A stretch of DNA of 64,000 nt from CAWGMT01 sp963823675 (GTDB lineage Bacteria > Planctomycetota > Planctomycetia > Isosphaerales > Isosphaeraceae), in NCBI GenBank assembly GCA_963823675.1, contig CAWGMT010000013.1, forward strand, positions 620,001 to 684,000, written 5' to 3'. The notes beneath the pieces are model-generated. The model did not search any database and was not told the DNA's origin. It saw only the letters and a program-made list of their open reading frames with translations. Made by a program: the position numbers and the translations under genes. Positions 36,760 to 46,033 of the stretch are shown here, one piece after another (the stretch's first letter is position 1; each line of letters starts with the position of its first letter).

Positions 36760-37923
36760 TCAGCCTACCTTGGGAACCTCGACCCACGCTCCATCCTGTT
36801 TTGAGCTGGCGACGGCCGCCTCGACCAGGGCCATCCCGGCGACGCCGTCGGCGATGCCCGGATGTTCGAAGGGCTTCGGGACCGCCTCGCCGCGCCGGCC
36901 GCGGATCGTCCATTCCAGCGTCCGATGCAAGTTGGCCAGCGCCTCGTGGAAGCCTTCCGGATGACCCGACGGCAGTCGGAGATACGGTTTGACCGAAGCG
37001 GGGAAGTAGCCGTACTCGGCCCCCTGGCGGTAGAGTCGCAGCGGTTGACCGCCGGCGTAGTGCTTGAGCACCTGATGCTCGGTGATCGACCACTCGAGCG
37101 TGCCCGTCGTCCCGGCGACCCGGAAGCCGTTGTCGTTCTGGGCGCCGATCGTGACTTGCGAGGCCGTGATCGTGGCGATCCCGCCATTATTCAGCTCGGC
37201 CAGCACGGTGAAGTCGTCGTCGAGCGCCCGGCCGGGAACGAACGTTTTGAGCCGCGCTCGCAGCCGGACCGCGGCCAGTCCCGCGACGAACCGGACGAAT
37301 TCGTAGGCGTGAGTGCCGATGTCGCCGCCGCAGCCCGAGCCGCCGGCCTTGGCGGGATCGACCCGCCACGAAGCCTGCTTCTGGTTTTCGGCCTCGAGCT
37401 TGGTGGCGAGCCAGCCCTGGGGGTACCACGCCTCGACCTTGCGGATCTCGCCGATCTCACCGCCCTGCACCAGCTCCCTGGCCAGCATGACCATCGGAAA
37501 GCCGGTGTAAGTGTAGGCGACCACGAACGGGACGTTCCTGGACCGGACCGTGGCGTGGAGCTTGCGGGCTTCATCCAGTGTGGTTGTCAACGGTTTTTCG
37601 CACAGCACCGCGATGCCCGCGGCCGCCGCCGCATCGGCCGGACCAAAATGCGCATCGTTGGGCGTGACGATCGTCACATAATCGATTCGTTCGGATTCCG
37701 GCAGCCCGGCCTCGGTCTTGATCATGGTCTGCCAGTCGGGATAACCGCGGGGCATGAAAAGCTCGCGGGCCGCGGCCAGAGATTCGCCGGCGCTCGACCG
37801 AAGCGCACCGGCGCAGAGCTCGACCGAGTTATCCATCACGATCCCGCGGCGATGAGGCGCTCCGAAGAAGTTGGCCGGACCGCCTCCCCCCACCATCCCG
37901 ACGCGCAGCTTGCGCTCACTCAT
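36760..37923 (-). CDS. Gfo/Idh/MocA-family oxidoreductase
   Basis: The protein is 387 aa. The N-terminal Rossmann domain begins RVGMVGGGGPANFFGAPHRR, and the family signature AVLCEKPLTTTLDEARKL (Glu-Lys-Pro, nicotinamide site) lies near residue 108. The C-terminal domain includes WRVDPAKAGGSGCGGDIGTH. It would oxidise or reduce a sugar-type substrate with NAD(P). The subgroup resembles planctomycete inositol/glucose-fructose-like enzymes, but the substrate is not predictable. nikR follows with 1 bp spacing. Confidence 0.88.
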   Translation of the reverse strand: MSERKLRVGMVGGGGPANFFGAPHRRGIVMDNSVELCAGALRSSAGESLAAARELFMPRGYPDWQTMIKTEAGLPESERIDYVTIVTPNDAHFGPADAAAAAGIAVLCEKPLTTTLDEARKLHATVRSRNVPFVVAYTYTGFPMVMLARELVQGGEIGEIRKVEAWYPQGWLATKLEAENQKQASWRVDPAKAGGSGCGGDIGTHAYEFVRFVAGLAAVRLRARLKTFVPGRALDDDFTVLAELNNGGIATITASQVTIGAQNDNGFRVAGTTGTLEWSITEHQVLKHYAGGQPLRLYRQGAEYGYFPASVKPYLRLPSGHPEGFHEALANLHRTLEWTIRGRRGEAVPKPFEHPGIADGVAGMALVEAAVASSKQDGAWVEVPKVG

Positions 37924-38219
37924 GTGTCATCTCCCAGTGTGGCTTTTCTTGTCGACTCGACACTATATCGAGTGCCAATCCGCCGCAAGGGGCGAGTCAA
38001 AAGCCTCGAGGCCCGGCGAAGGCTCCGTCGCGTCCTGACCGCTGGCCGGAATCAGATGTCGCCTGCCGCGGAGCGGGAGACGACTCTCGGGGAGTTTATT
38101 CTCAGCCAGTTCCTTAACCGCTTCCTTCCCTGAGCGTTGCCCTGGGCTCTTATCTGGCTGCCCCAGCGAGGCGGCGAACAGCGCAATACCAGAACGCGCC
38201 GGGCCCGCCCGCGGCCGGA

Positions 38220-38984
38220 TCACCGCCGGTCGGCGAGCTTGCTTAAAAGCCGCAGAATTTCGAGGTAGAGCCAGACCAGCGTGACGATCAGGCCGAAGGC
38301 GCCATACCACTCCATGTACTTGGGGGCATCGGAATGGGCGCAATGCTCGATGAAATCGAAGTCCAGCAGCAAGTTGAAAGCCGCCAGTCCCACCACGAAG
38401 AGACTGAAGCCGATCCCCAGGGGCGACGAGCTGAAGACCAGCGGCATGTGGACGCCGAAGAATCCCAGCAAGATCGTGATCAGATAGAAGAAGCAGAGGG
38501 CCCCAGTGGCCATGATGATGCCCATCCGGAGCCTGTCGGTGACGCGGATGATTCGTGAGCCGTAGAGGAACAACATCACGAACAGCACGCCGCAGGTCAA
38601 GCTAACGGCTTGCAGCGCAATGCCCCCGTACTCTGGATGCCTCAGGTGGGTTGTCGTTTCGACGACCTGCGAAACCGCCCCCAGGAAAATGCCCTCGAGC
38701 GCCGCGTAGACCGGAGCCGTCCAGGGAGAAGCCGTGGGCTTGAAGATCGTGATCATCGCGAAGACGAAGCCGCCGAGCGCCGAGGCAAGCAAGGCCCCGC
38801 CGGCCAGCCGTCCGTCGGCCACCGCGTTCCAGGACCAAAGTGCGGTGGCCGACAGGATCGCCAAAAGCAGAAACGTCTTGCCGACCGTCCCCTGGACGGT
38901 CATCGCCATGCTGCGTGGCTTTCCATAGACTTGCTCGTACCCGGCGAAAACATCTTGCGAAAACGCGGGATTGCTCGTACTCAC
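38220..38984 (-). CDS. Bax inhibitor-1/YccA family membrane protein
   Basis: The GTG at 38984 is chosen because AGGAG lies about 9 nt upstream; the frame is open further upstream without similarity. The protein is 254 aa with seven hydrophobic helices. It has the BI-1 pattern: PVYAALEGIFLGAVSQVVE near the first third, FGLIVTLVWLYLEILRLL at the end, and a conserved acidic pair in FDFIEHC. BI-1 relatives are proton- or calcium-permeable inner membrane proteins; YccA modulates FtsH in E. coli. The role here is inferred only from family. Confidence 0.88.
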   Translation of the reverse strand: MSTSNPAFSQDVFAGYEQVYGKPRSMAMTVQGTVGKTFLLLAILSATALWSWNAVADGRLAGGALLASALGGFVFAMITIFKPTASPWTAPVYAALEGIFLGAVSQVVETTTHLRHPEYGGIALQAVSLTCGVLFVMLFLYGSRIIRVTDRLRMGIIMATGALCFFYLITILLGFFGVHMPLVFSSSPLGIGFSLFVVGLAAFNLLLDFDFIEHCAHSDAPKYMEWYGAFGLIVTLVWLYLEILRLLSKLADRR

Positions 38985-39084
38985 CGTCAAATCTCCTGGG
39001 AAACAATCAGGCCGGCTGTCGATGGCGGTGCCGACCGCAGGGAAAACCAGCCGCATCTGTCCTCATGGTATCCCTATTCTGGCT

Positions 39085-42000
39085 TCAACCTCGCTCTTTG
39101 ACAACACACAGTGTTTGATTGGGCTCGGGAAGACAGCACCTGCTTGCTCCGGGAGCTTTGAGCGCAATGAGTGCCTCAGCCTCTCGGCGCAGGACGTGCG
39201 CTTCCAGCCAATTGTGCAGGTGCAGCCCGAACTTCTCTTCGGCGTGGGCCGGCATCCCGTCAGGGGATTGGTCGAGCCATGCCTGGGCTTTGTTCAGCCA
39301 TCGTCGCGCTTCATCGGCTTTTCCGAGGCGCTGATTGGCCAGGGCCAACCACAGCCAGTTCAACACGGCGGCGCCCGGTTTGGAGTTCGCCGCGAGGCTC
39401 TGTTCGAAAAGGGGCAGCGACTCTTGGAACCGGCCGGCGCGGTACGCTAGGGCCCCTTGCTCGGTCAGTGACCAGAATTGTCGAGCGAAGGCTTTGAGTT
39501 CCTTCTCGGCCAGGCGGCCCGGCAGCGACATGTCCGCGACGGCTTGGGGGGCCAGCGTACAGGCGCGGGCCACGTAGTACGACCGCGGTCCCTTTTCCTT
39601 GCCACACCGGTCCACCAAGTATGCGCACGCCTTCACGTAACCCGGGCGATCGCCCGACAGCAAGAGCAGCGCGGCGTACTCGAACCAGGCGTGGCCGTCG
39701 GCCGTCGTGCCGCGCGTCAAGCCTCGCGTGTAACAGTCGGCGGCATGTGCCCAGTCCCGGCGGGCGGCATGTGCCCGGCCCTGCTCCTCGGGATCAGCGG
39801 CGACCTGTGCCGCGACGTCCGCCCAGAGGAGTTGCCACTGAGTGCGCTCCGCCGCGGGGAACTTCGCCAGCTCAGCCGGATCACGCACACTGGCCAGGGC
39901 GGAGTCCGTTTGCCAGCTCGCCGGGGACCAGCCCGTTCGCTCGCCGCTGTCTCGGAGGCTCTTCGCAAGCTGGAGGCCAGCGCGCAGCCAGCCCAGGGCT
40001 TGCAGGCGCAGCCGCGTTCGCTCCGACTCGTCCGTCCGGCCCTTCTCCGAGCTTTGCCTGGCCGCGGCCCGTAGGGCGGTGTGGGTGGCATCGGCGATGG
40101 TGTCGCTCAAGCCGGCCCGGGCAATAGCCAAGTTGGGGTCGAGTCGCAGGACTTGCTGAAAGTGGTCGATGGCCTCCTCCAGCCGGCCCTCGGTGCGCAG
40201 AGCATTGCCTAGGCTCATGTGGGCCGCGATGGAATTGGGGTCGAGTCGCAGGGCTTCCTTGAAGTAGCCGATCGCCTCCTTCCACTTGTCCTTGGCGTAC
40301 AGGGCATCGCCGAGGTTGTTCTGCGCCGCGCTCACCTCGGGGCGAACCGCGAGTGCCGCACGGCAGTAGCCGAGGGCTTCGTCCCACCGCCGCGCCTCGC
40401 CCAACGTCGCACCGAGCCCGAAGTTGATCCAGAAGTCCTGTGGGTAGCGTACCTGCACCGCGGTCAGGAGCGGTATCACGTCCGCGCCACACTGGTGCGC
40501 AGCCCGATCCAGGGCGATCGCCAACTGCGGCGACACCAGAGCGCCGGTCGGCTCCTGGGCGATCTGGGTCAAGCGGGCACCGTCTCGCCACAGCTCCGGC
40601 TGGCGCAGGCGGTTTCGCGCCGGGTCCTGGTCGGCCTCGCTGGCCACCGCCAAGAGCCATTCCCGCCGCCTTCGGTCGGCCGTGATACTGGCCCAGTCAT
40701 CCAGGGCGGCGATGAGTTCCGCACTCAGCGGCGAGGCTCGCACCCGCGCTGACACCGCCTTGCTGCCGTCCCCCTCTCGACCCAGCCCCGCCTCCGCGAA
40801 TGCCGACACGTACAGCGGCTCGGCCACTGCCAGGCCGTCTTTCCCTCCCGCGAGCGTCGCTGCCTTGATCCGGGCGGAGTCCAGTCGCTCCGCCAAATTC
40901 AGGGCGGCCTGAGCTTTTTTCACCTGCCGGCGCAGGTCATCCGGCCCCGCTGGCTCCAACCGATGCGTGACCTGCTCCAGCGACTCCCGCGCATCGCGGA
41001 AGTGGAACCCTTTGCGGAGACGCTCGGCCTGAGCCACGGTCGTGACGACCTCGTTGCGGAGCTCGTCCTCTTGTCGGGCCGCTTCCGCTCGCCGTTCGAC
41101 CCGCTGCTGCACGAGGCACACTGCACCGCCGCTCGCCAGGGCGACCAGGGCCAAAGCCGTGACCAACAGCGCCGCACCCGTCGGGTTTCGCCGGCCCCAG
41201 CGCCAGGCTCGCTCAACCCAGCCGACCGGCCAGGCTTGGATCGGCCGACCCTCCGCGAATCGCCCCAGATCCTCGGCCAGCGCCGCGGCGCTGGGGTAGC
41301 GACGTTCGGGTTCCTTGTTCAAACACTTCAGGCAGATCGTCTCGAGGTCGCGCGGCACTTTCGTGTTCAATCGCGAGGGGGAGACCGGCTCTTCATGCAT
41401 GATCTGCCGCTCCGTTTCGGCAGCCGTCTCTCCTCGAAACGGCGGCCGGCCGGTGAGGATTTCATAGAGCAACGCACCGAGAGCATAGATGTCTGCGGCC
41501 GGACCGATTGTTCCGGATTTCCCGATCACCTGCTCGGGGGCCATATAGCTGGGAGTCCCCATCCGAACTCCGCTCAACGTCAGACCCGGTTCTCCCTCAA
41601 ACTGCCGTGCCAATCCGAAATCGGCGACCTTGGGTGTGCCCTCGGCTGTGAGCAGGATGTTCGCCGGCTTCAGATCGCGGTGCACGATTCCGGCTCGATG
41701 CGCCACTTGCACCGCGTCCGCCAATGTCACCAGCAGCTCCGCCGCACGACGAGCCGGCTGTGGCGTGCTCGCCAGCGCCTGGGCCAGGCTGCCCCCGTCC
41801 ACGAGCTCCATCGTGAAGTACGGACACGCCTCGTGCTCGCCGACATCGTAGATCGCAACGATGTTGGCATGGTGCAAGCTCGCCACAGCCTCCGCTTCGC
41901 GCTGGAACCGCGCGCGCTCGGTCGGCCCGGCATACGCACCGGCGAGCAGCATCTTGACGGCAACCGGGCGGTTGAGGCGGCGGTGCCGGGCCTTGTAGAC

Positions 42001-42285
42001 GACACCCATGCCCCCGCGGCCGAGCAACCCCTCCACGTCATAACCCGGAATCCGCGGCAGGTTGACCGCGGCATTCCGAAAAGGAAAGGAATCGTAGTCG
42101 GAGGTCGGGTCGGGCCGGGGCGTCGGAAACAGCGCATCGAGCTCCGCCTCGACGGCGCACATCTGCCGCCAACGCCGGCGAACCTCCGGAAGCAGCTCCA
42201 GGCAATCGGCGCAGACCTCTTCCGGAGTGCGCCCGGAGGCGGAGATCTCGTCAAGCAGTTGCTGGACCAGCGTTTCGGCTCTCAT
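39085..42285 (-). CDS. Ser/Thr protein kinase 3 with membrane helix and TPR domain
   Basis: The ATG at 42285 has GAGG upstream; 14 codons in the same frame before it are excluded. The protein is 1066 aa. A short N-terminal helical region with CADCLELLPEV is followed by a Hanks kinase (Gly loop LGRGGMGVVYKA at about 88-99, VAVKML Lys111, HRDLKPANILL, DFGLARQF, APEQ). A membrane helix (NPTGAALLVTALALVALASG) follows, and the C-terminal 600 residues hold several TPR units (AQNNLGDALYAKDKWKEAIG, IAAHMSLGNALRTEGRLEEA). This is the widespread planctomycete kinase-TPR type. The ECF sigma gene lies 72 bp upstream on the same strand. Confidence 0.92.
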   Translation of the reverse strand: MRAETLVQQLLDEISASGRTPEEVCADCLELLPEVRRRWRQMCAVEAELDALFPTPRPDPTSDYDSFPFRNAAVNLPRIPGYDVEGLLGRGGMGVVYKARHRRLNRPVAVKMLLAGAYAGPTERARFQREAEAVASLHHANIVAIYDVGEHEACPYFTMELVDGGSLAQALASTPQPARRAAELLVTLADAVQVAHRAGIVHRDLKPANILLTAEGTPKVADFGLARQFEGEPGLTLSGVRMGTPSYMAPEQVIGKSGTIGPAADIYALGALLYEILTGRPPFRGETAAETERQIMHEEPVSPSRLNTKVPRDLETICLKCLNKEPERRYPSAAALAEDLGRFAEGRPIQAWPVGWVERAWRWGRRNPTGAALLVTALALVALASGGAVCLVQQRVERRAEAARQEDELRNEVVTTVAQAERLRKGFHFRDARESLEQVTHRLEPAGPDDLRRQVKKAQAALNLAERLDSARIKAATLAGGKDGLAVAEPLYVSAFAEAGLGREGDGSKAVSARVRASPLSAELIAALDDWASITADRRRREWLLAVASEADQDPARNRLRQPELWRDGARLTQIAQEPTGALVSPQLAIALDRAAHQCGADVIPLLTAVQVRYPQDFWINFGLGATLGEARRWDEALGYCRAALAVRPEVSAAQNNLGDALYAKDKWKEAIGYFKEALRLDPNSIAAHMSLGNALRTEGRLEEAIDHFQQVLRLDPNLAIARAGLSDTIADATHTALRAAARQSSEKGRTDESERTRLRLQALGWLRAGLQLAKSLRDSGERTGWSPASWQTDSALASVRDPAELAKFPAAERTQWQLLWADVAAQVAADPEEQGRAHAARRDWAHAADCYTRGLTRGTTADGHAWFEYAALLLLSGDRPGYVKACAYLVDRCGKEKGPRSYYVARACTLAPQAVADMSLPGRLAEKELKAFARQFWSLTEQGALAYRAGRFQESLPLFEQSLAANSKPGAAVLNWLWLALANQRLGKADEARRWLNKAQAWLDQSPDGMPAHAEEKFGLHLHNWLEAHVLRREAEALIALKAPGASRCCLPEPNQTLCVVKERG

Positions 42286-42357
42286 GTCTGGGCTCCTCAA
42301 GGCGGCTGCGTGCCGGGCCTGCGACACCCAGAGGTCCCCAATCCTGCCGGCATGCGC

Positions 42358-42975
42358 CTAGTTCGAGCCGGTCGGATCGTCCCCCGGGTCGAGGTCGGCC
42401 AGTTGCTCGGTCAGGAGCCGCAGGCCGCGACTCAGCCGCCGCTTCACCGTCACCGTCGAGACGCCGAGCAACTGGGCGGCCTCAGCCTGCGTCATCCCCT
42501 GGATGCGCACCAGGTCGAAGACCTCCCGCTCATCCTCAGGCAGCTCGTCGATCGCGCGGAGCATGCGGAGGCCGTCCGGAGTCAGGCCGGATACGCTGCT
42601 GGGCGGCGCCGACACAAGCCCCTCGTTGAGCTCCACCGCAGCGGGCTGATTATCTAAGCGTCGGGCCAGGTCATTGAGCTCCCAGCGCATGTGCTGGTTG
42701 GCCAGCGCGAACAACTGGCGCACGTTGCGGGGGCGGGCTTCGCGCAGCGCCTTGAGCAACCGCTCCGCCACAGCGCCAAGCAACTCGTCGGCCTGCACGT
42801 TCAAGGGCGGCTGCGTCAGCCGCGGATAACTCCGGTGCAGCAAGGTGGCGCACAACAGGTGCAAGCGTCGGACGGCCCGCTCGAGCAATGCCCGGACGAT
42901 CGGCTCGGAGGGCGAATCGCCGCCCAGCTCGTCGAGGTAGCGCTGGACCACAGCGGTGGTGTGTTCTTCATTCAT
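42358..42975 (-). CDS. ECF-type sigma factor paired with kinase 3
   Basis: The ATG at 42975 (MNEEHTTAVVQRYLDELGGD) fits the family N-terminus; the longer frame to 43098 does not. The protein is 205 aa. Region 2 is in NVQADELLGAVAERLLKALR and NVRQLFALANQHMRWELNDL, and region 4 in DLVRIQGMTQAEAAQLLGVS and TVKRRLSRGLRLL. The N-terminal part is longer than in ordinary ECF factors, as in the group found beside planctomycete kinases. It precedes kinase 3 by 72 bp and is probably co-transcribed and regulated with it. Confidence 0.88.
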   Translation of the reverse strand: MNEEHTTAVVQRYLDELGGDSPSEPIVRALLERAVRRLHLLCATLLHRSYPRLTQPPLNVQADELLGAVAERLLKALREARPRNVRQLFALANQHMRWELNDLARRLDNQPAAVELNEGLVSAPPSSVSGLTPDGLRMLRAIDELPEDEREVFDLVRIQGMTQAEAAQLLGVSTVTVKRRLSRGLRLLTEQLADLDPGDDPTGSN

Positions 42976-43130
42976 CGCGCAACCCATCGGTTGAGGTCGA
43001 GTTGCATCAGCAAGAATTCTACTACGTTGGAGTGCGCGTCCGCCACGCTCAGTACCACGTCCGGGAAAGTTACGGGGTGCAGCCAAGGCTCCCGCCACCC
43101 TCGATCGTCAGAGATTCCCAGGCCGTTGCC

Positions 43131-45953
43131 TCAGGGACTGATTGTGGCGTCCGATTCGTGGACAGCCTCTGCTTGGCGGCGCAGGTTTTCGATCGACACA
43201 CTGTCCACCTGCTGGAGCACTTCCTGGGTGATCGATTCGAGCTGCGCAACGATTCGCGGAGTTTTGTCAAGCTGTGCTGTAGCAGCAACGTCCTCCAGAT
43301 CGGCCGCCTGGTTGCCGGCGACGGTGGAGAACGCGGAAAGCATGCCGTAGAATTTGTGAGCGGCTTCCCGTAACCGCGGGGCGTCGTGGTCTTGCAGAGC
43401 TTCTCGGACCGCCGCCAGGTGTTCCGGGACGCGTTTCTGGAGCGACCGCGTCATTTTCTGGAGCATGGTCGGGTCGCCGCCACAGGAAGCGAGCAGAACT
43501 CGCGGGTCAAGCAGGTGGAGACCGGGACGTTTGTGGGGTGGAAGACGTTTCAACACCCGGTCGATGGCCGCCCACAGGTCATCGGCCTTGAACGGCTTCG
43601 TCACGTATTCGTCCATGCCTGCCCGCAGGCACCTCTCACGGTCATCTTGCCGCGAGCGCGCGGTCAATGCGATGACTGGCATGTGGCCTCCCGCCGTCCG
43701 CTCGCGCTGCCGTATCGCTGCGACAACGCGGAAGCCGTCCAATTCAGGCATGTGGATGTCCAGGAGCAACAGGTCGAAGGGTTCGCGCGCGAGCAGGGCC
43801 AGCGCCGCCCGACCGTCGACCACCATCGTCGCCCAGAGCCCCTGGCGGGCCAGCATGTGCTCAAGGAGATCTCGGTTGAACTCGTTGTCCTCGGCAACGG
43901 GGATCCGCAACGGCGCGCCAGCCAGGCGTTCGGGGCTGGGTGGCCGCACAAGGGCAAGGCTGCTCGGTAACCGTTCCGGTTCCCGTTGGTGCCCCATGAC
44001 CCACAGGATAGTCTCGATCAGTTCGCTCTTTTGGAGGGGCTTGAGCAGGTTCGCGGCGATCCCCAGTTGATGCGCCTGGGCAAGGTCGCCCGGGCGGTCC
44101 CCCGAGGTCATCAAAATGATGCGCGTCGCGCCGAGCTCGGTTCGCTGGCGGATCTTGGCGGCCAGGGCCAGGCCATCGATGTCCGGCATTCGGCTGTCCA
44201 GAAGCACGAGCGGGTAAGGACGGCCCTGGGCCACGCCGTGCCAGAGAGCGTCCATGGCCGTCACGCCGTCGCCGGCGGCCGCCGGCTCCATCACGCAACC
44301 GCGCAGCCACTCCTCGAGCACGCGGCGGCTGGTCGCGTTGTCATCGACGACCAGTACAGGCAGCCCGCGGAGCGGAAATTGCGACAAGGACGCGAGTCGA
44401 TCCGGAAAGGGCTTCCGTTGGCGGAAGCGGGCCGTGAAAGAAAACGTGCTGCCCCGGCTCGGTTCGCTCTCGACCCGGATCGAGCCTCCCAGCAGCCCGA
44501 CCAGCCGGGCCGCGATCGTAAGTCCCAGGCCGGTGCCGCCGTACTTGCGCGTAGTCGAGGTGTCTTCCTGCTCAAACGCCCGGAAGATCTTCGCTTGCTT
44601 CTCGGCCGCTATGCCGATGCCGGTGTCCGTCACCGCGAAGCGCAGACTGACCTCTCCCTCCGGTACGGGCTCGCCGGGGTTTTCCACCAGCACCACAACC
44701 TCGCCGCGTTCTGTGAACTTGATGGCGTTGCCTACAAGATTAATGAGCACCTGGCGCAGCCGGCCGGCGTCGCCGACCAAGGCATCGGGCACCAGGGCAC
44801 CTTGCTGGCATACTAGTTCCAGTCCCTTCTTGTGCGCGCGCACCGCCAGGGCTCGCAGGATTGAGCCCAACACGGAATCGAGCGAAAAATCGGCAGGGTC
44901 CAGTTCCAGGCGGCCGGCCTCGATCTTGGCGAAATCCAGGATGTCGTTGATGACCCCGAGGAGGGCGTCCCCCGCCGACTTGACCGTTGTCAGGTACTGC
45001 CGCTGGTCCTCGGTGAGGGGGGTGTCCAAGGCGAGGTCGGTTATGCCGAGGATGGCGTTCATGGGCGTCCGGATCTCGTGGCTGACGTTGGCCAGGAACT
45101 CGTCTTTGGCCCGGTTAGCCGACTCGGCGGCCTCCTTGGCGAGGCGGAGCTCCTCCTCGGCCCGTTTTTGGCGGGTCATGTCCAGATTCAAGCCTTCGAT
45201 GAAGCGAAGTGAGCCGTCCGGCTCGAACACCCCATGTCCGCGCGCCCAGATCCACCGGACCGAGCCGTCCTTGTGTTGGATGCGGTGCTCGTCCTCATAC
45301 ATCCTGCGCTCCCGCAGGGCGGTCAAAACGGCCCGAGCGGTCGCCAGCCGGTCCTGGGGCAGCATGATGTCGCCGTAGTTGAGCCGATGGGAAACAAACT
45401 CCTCGGCTGGGTAGCCGGTCAGTTCTTCGATGCCCTTGCTGGCAAAGAGCGCGGTCCAGTGTTCGTCGGCCAGGGCCCGGTAGGCCAGTCCTGGAAGGTG
45501 CCCGAGCAACGAGTCGAGCTGCCGCTCCCGCTCCCCCAGCGCCTGCGCGGCCTGCCGGAAATCCTCGATGTTTCGGACCGCAACAGCCAGCCGCAGCGGT
45601 CGACCCTCTGCGTCTCGTTCGACGACTTTACCGACGACCTTGATCCAGACCCAGTGCCCGTCGTGCCGGCGCACCTGGTACTCGGCTTCGTGGAGCGGCG
45701 CTCGCCCGGCGAGGCAGTTGGCCCAGGACGCATCGTGGGTGGGTCGGTCGGCTGGATTGATCGCGGCCTCCCAGGCCGCCAACCGTGGCGGCGTTGTCCC
45801 CGCCGGGTTGCCGACGACTTCGTCCCACCAGTCGGGGCCGACGATCTCGCCCGTCTGGAGGTCCACCACGCTGGGGAACACATTCGCTAGTCGGAGGCCC
45901 AGGTCCAGGTAGTCGGAGATGGCCCGATTGGGCATATCGTCGGAGTGAAGCAT
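43131..45953 (-). CDS. Hybrid sensor histidine kinase (PAS-PAS-HisKA-HATPase-REC-REC-Hpt)
   Basis: The protein is 940 aa from the ATG at 45953; the open frame reaches 46112 without similarity. Two PAS domains cover about 30-130 and 150-265. The HisKA phospho-acceptor is His292 in NVSHEIRTPMNAIL. The ATPase has INLVGNAIKFTE, DTGIGIAAE and GGTGLGLTIA. Two receiver domains follow (LPVLVVDDNATSRRVLEEWL with LLDSRMPD; PVAEDNEFNRDLLEHML with LLDIHMPELDG), then an Hpt domain (AAHKFYGMLSAF). There is no membrane segment, so it is cytoplasmic and its signal enters via PAS. It is divergent from the sigma-54 regulator at 46034, the likely phosphorelay target. Confidence 0.93.
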   Translation of the reverse strand: MLHSDDMPNRAISDYLDLGLRLANVFPSVVDLQTGEIVGPDWWDEVVGNPAGTTPPRLAAWEAAINPADRPTHDASWANCLAGRAPLHEAEYQVRRHDGHWVWIKVVGKVVERDAEGRPLRLAVAVRNIEDFRQAAQALGERERQLDSLLGHLPGLAYRALADEHWTALFASKGIEELTGYPAEEFVSHRLNYGDIMLPQDRLATARAVLTALRERRMYEDEHRIQHKDGSVRWIWARGHGVFEPDGSLRFIEGLNLDMTRQKRAEEELRLAKEAAESANRAKDEFLANVSHEIRTPMNAILGITDLALDTPLTEDQRQYLTTVKSAGDALLGVINDILDFAKIEAGRLELDPADFSLDSVLGSILRALAVRAHKKGLELVCQQGALVPDALVGDAGRLRQVLINLVGNAIKFTERGEVVVLVENPGEPVPEGEVSLRFAVTDTGIGIAAEKQAKIFRAFEQEDTSTTRKYGGTGLGLTIAARLVGLLGGSIRVESEPSRGSTFSFTARFRQRKPFPDRLASLSQFPLRGLPVLVVDDNATSRRVLEEWLRGCVMEPAAAGDGVTAMDALWHGVAQGRPYPLVLLDSRMPDIDGLALAAKIRQRTELGATRIILMTSGDRPGDLAQAHQLGIAANLLKPLQKSELIETILWVMGHQREPERLPSSLALVRPPSPERLAGAPLRIPVAEDNEFNRDLLEHMLARQGLWATMVVDGRAALALLAREPFDLLLLDIHMPELDGFRVVAAIRQRERTAGGHMPVIALTARSRQDDRERCLRAGMDEYVTKPFKADDLWAAIDRVLKRLPPHKRPGLHLLDPRVLLASCGGDPTMLQKMTRSLQKRVPEHLAAVREALQDHDAPRLREAAHKFYGMLSAFSTVAGNQAADLEDVAATAQLDKTPRIVAQLESITQEVLQQVDSVSIENLRRQAEAVHESDATISP

Positions 45954-45980
45954 GGAATCGCCCGCTTCGTGATAGCCTCG

Positions 45981-45986
45981 TATAAT
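45981..45986 (+). promoter_or_regulatory. TATAAT -10-like element in the divergent sensor/regulator region
   Basis: A perfect TATAAT lies in the 80-bp gap between the divergent kinase and regulator genes, 48 nt before the regulator GTG. I see no strong -35 hexamer at the right distance, so the strength and direction are uncertain. Confidence 0.35.
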
Positions 45987-46033
45987 GAACAACGCGTTCC
46001 AGAACTTTTCGCCGCGCGTGGGGTAAGCAACCC

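Noticed and set aside
36862..38133. 423-codon plus-strand frame
   Set aside because: It is the antisense shadow of the Gfo/Idh/MocA oxidoreductase and has no motifs.
40963..42657. 564-codon plus-strand frame
   Set aside because: It is entirely antisense to kinase 3, whose motifs are unmistakable; the translation is His/Arg/Gly-rich without family features, as expected in high-GC DNA.
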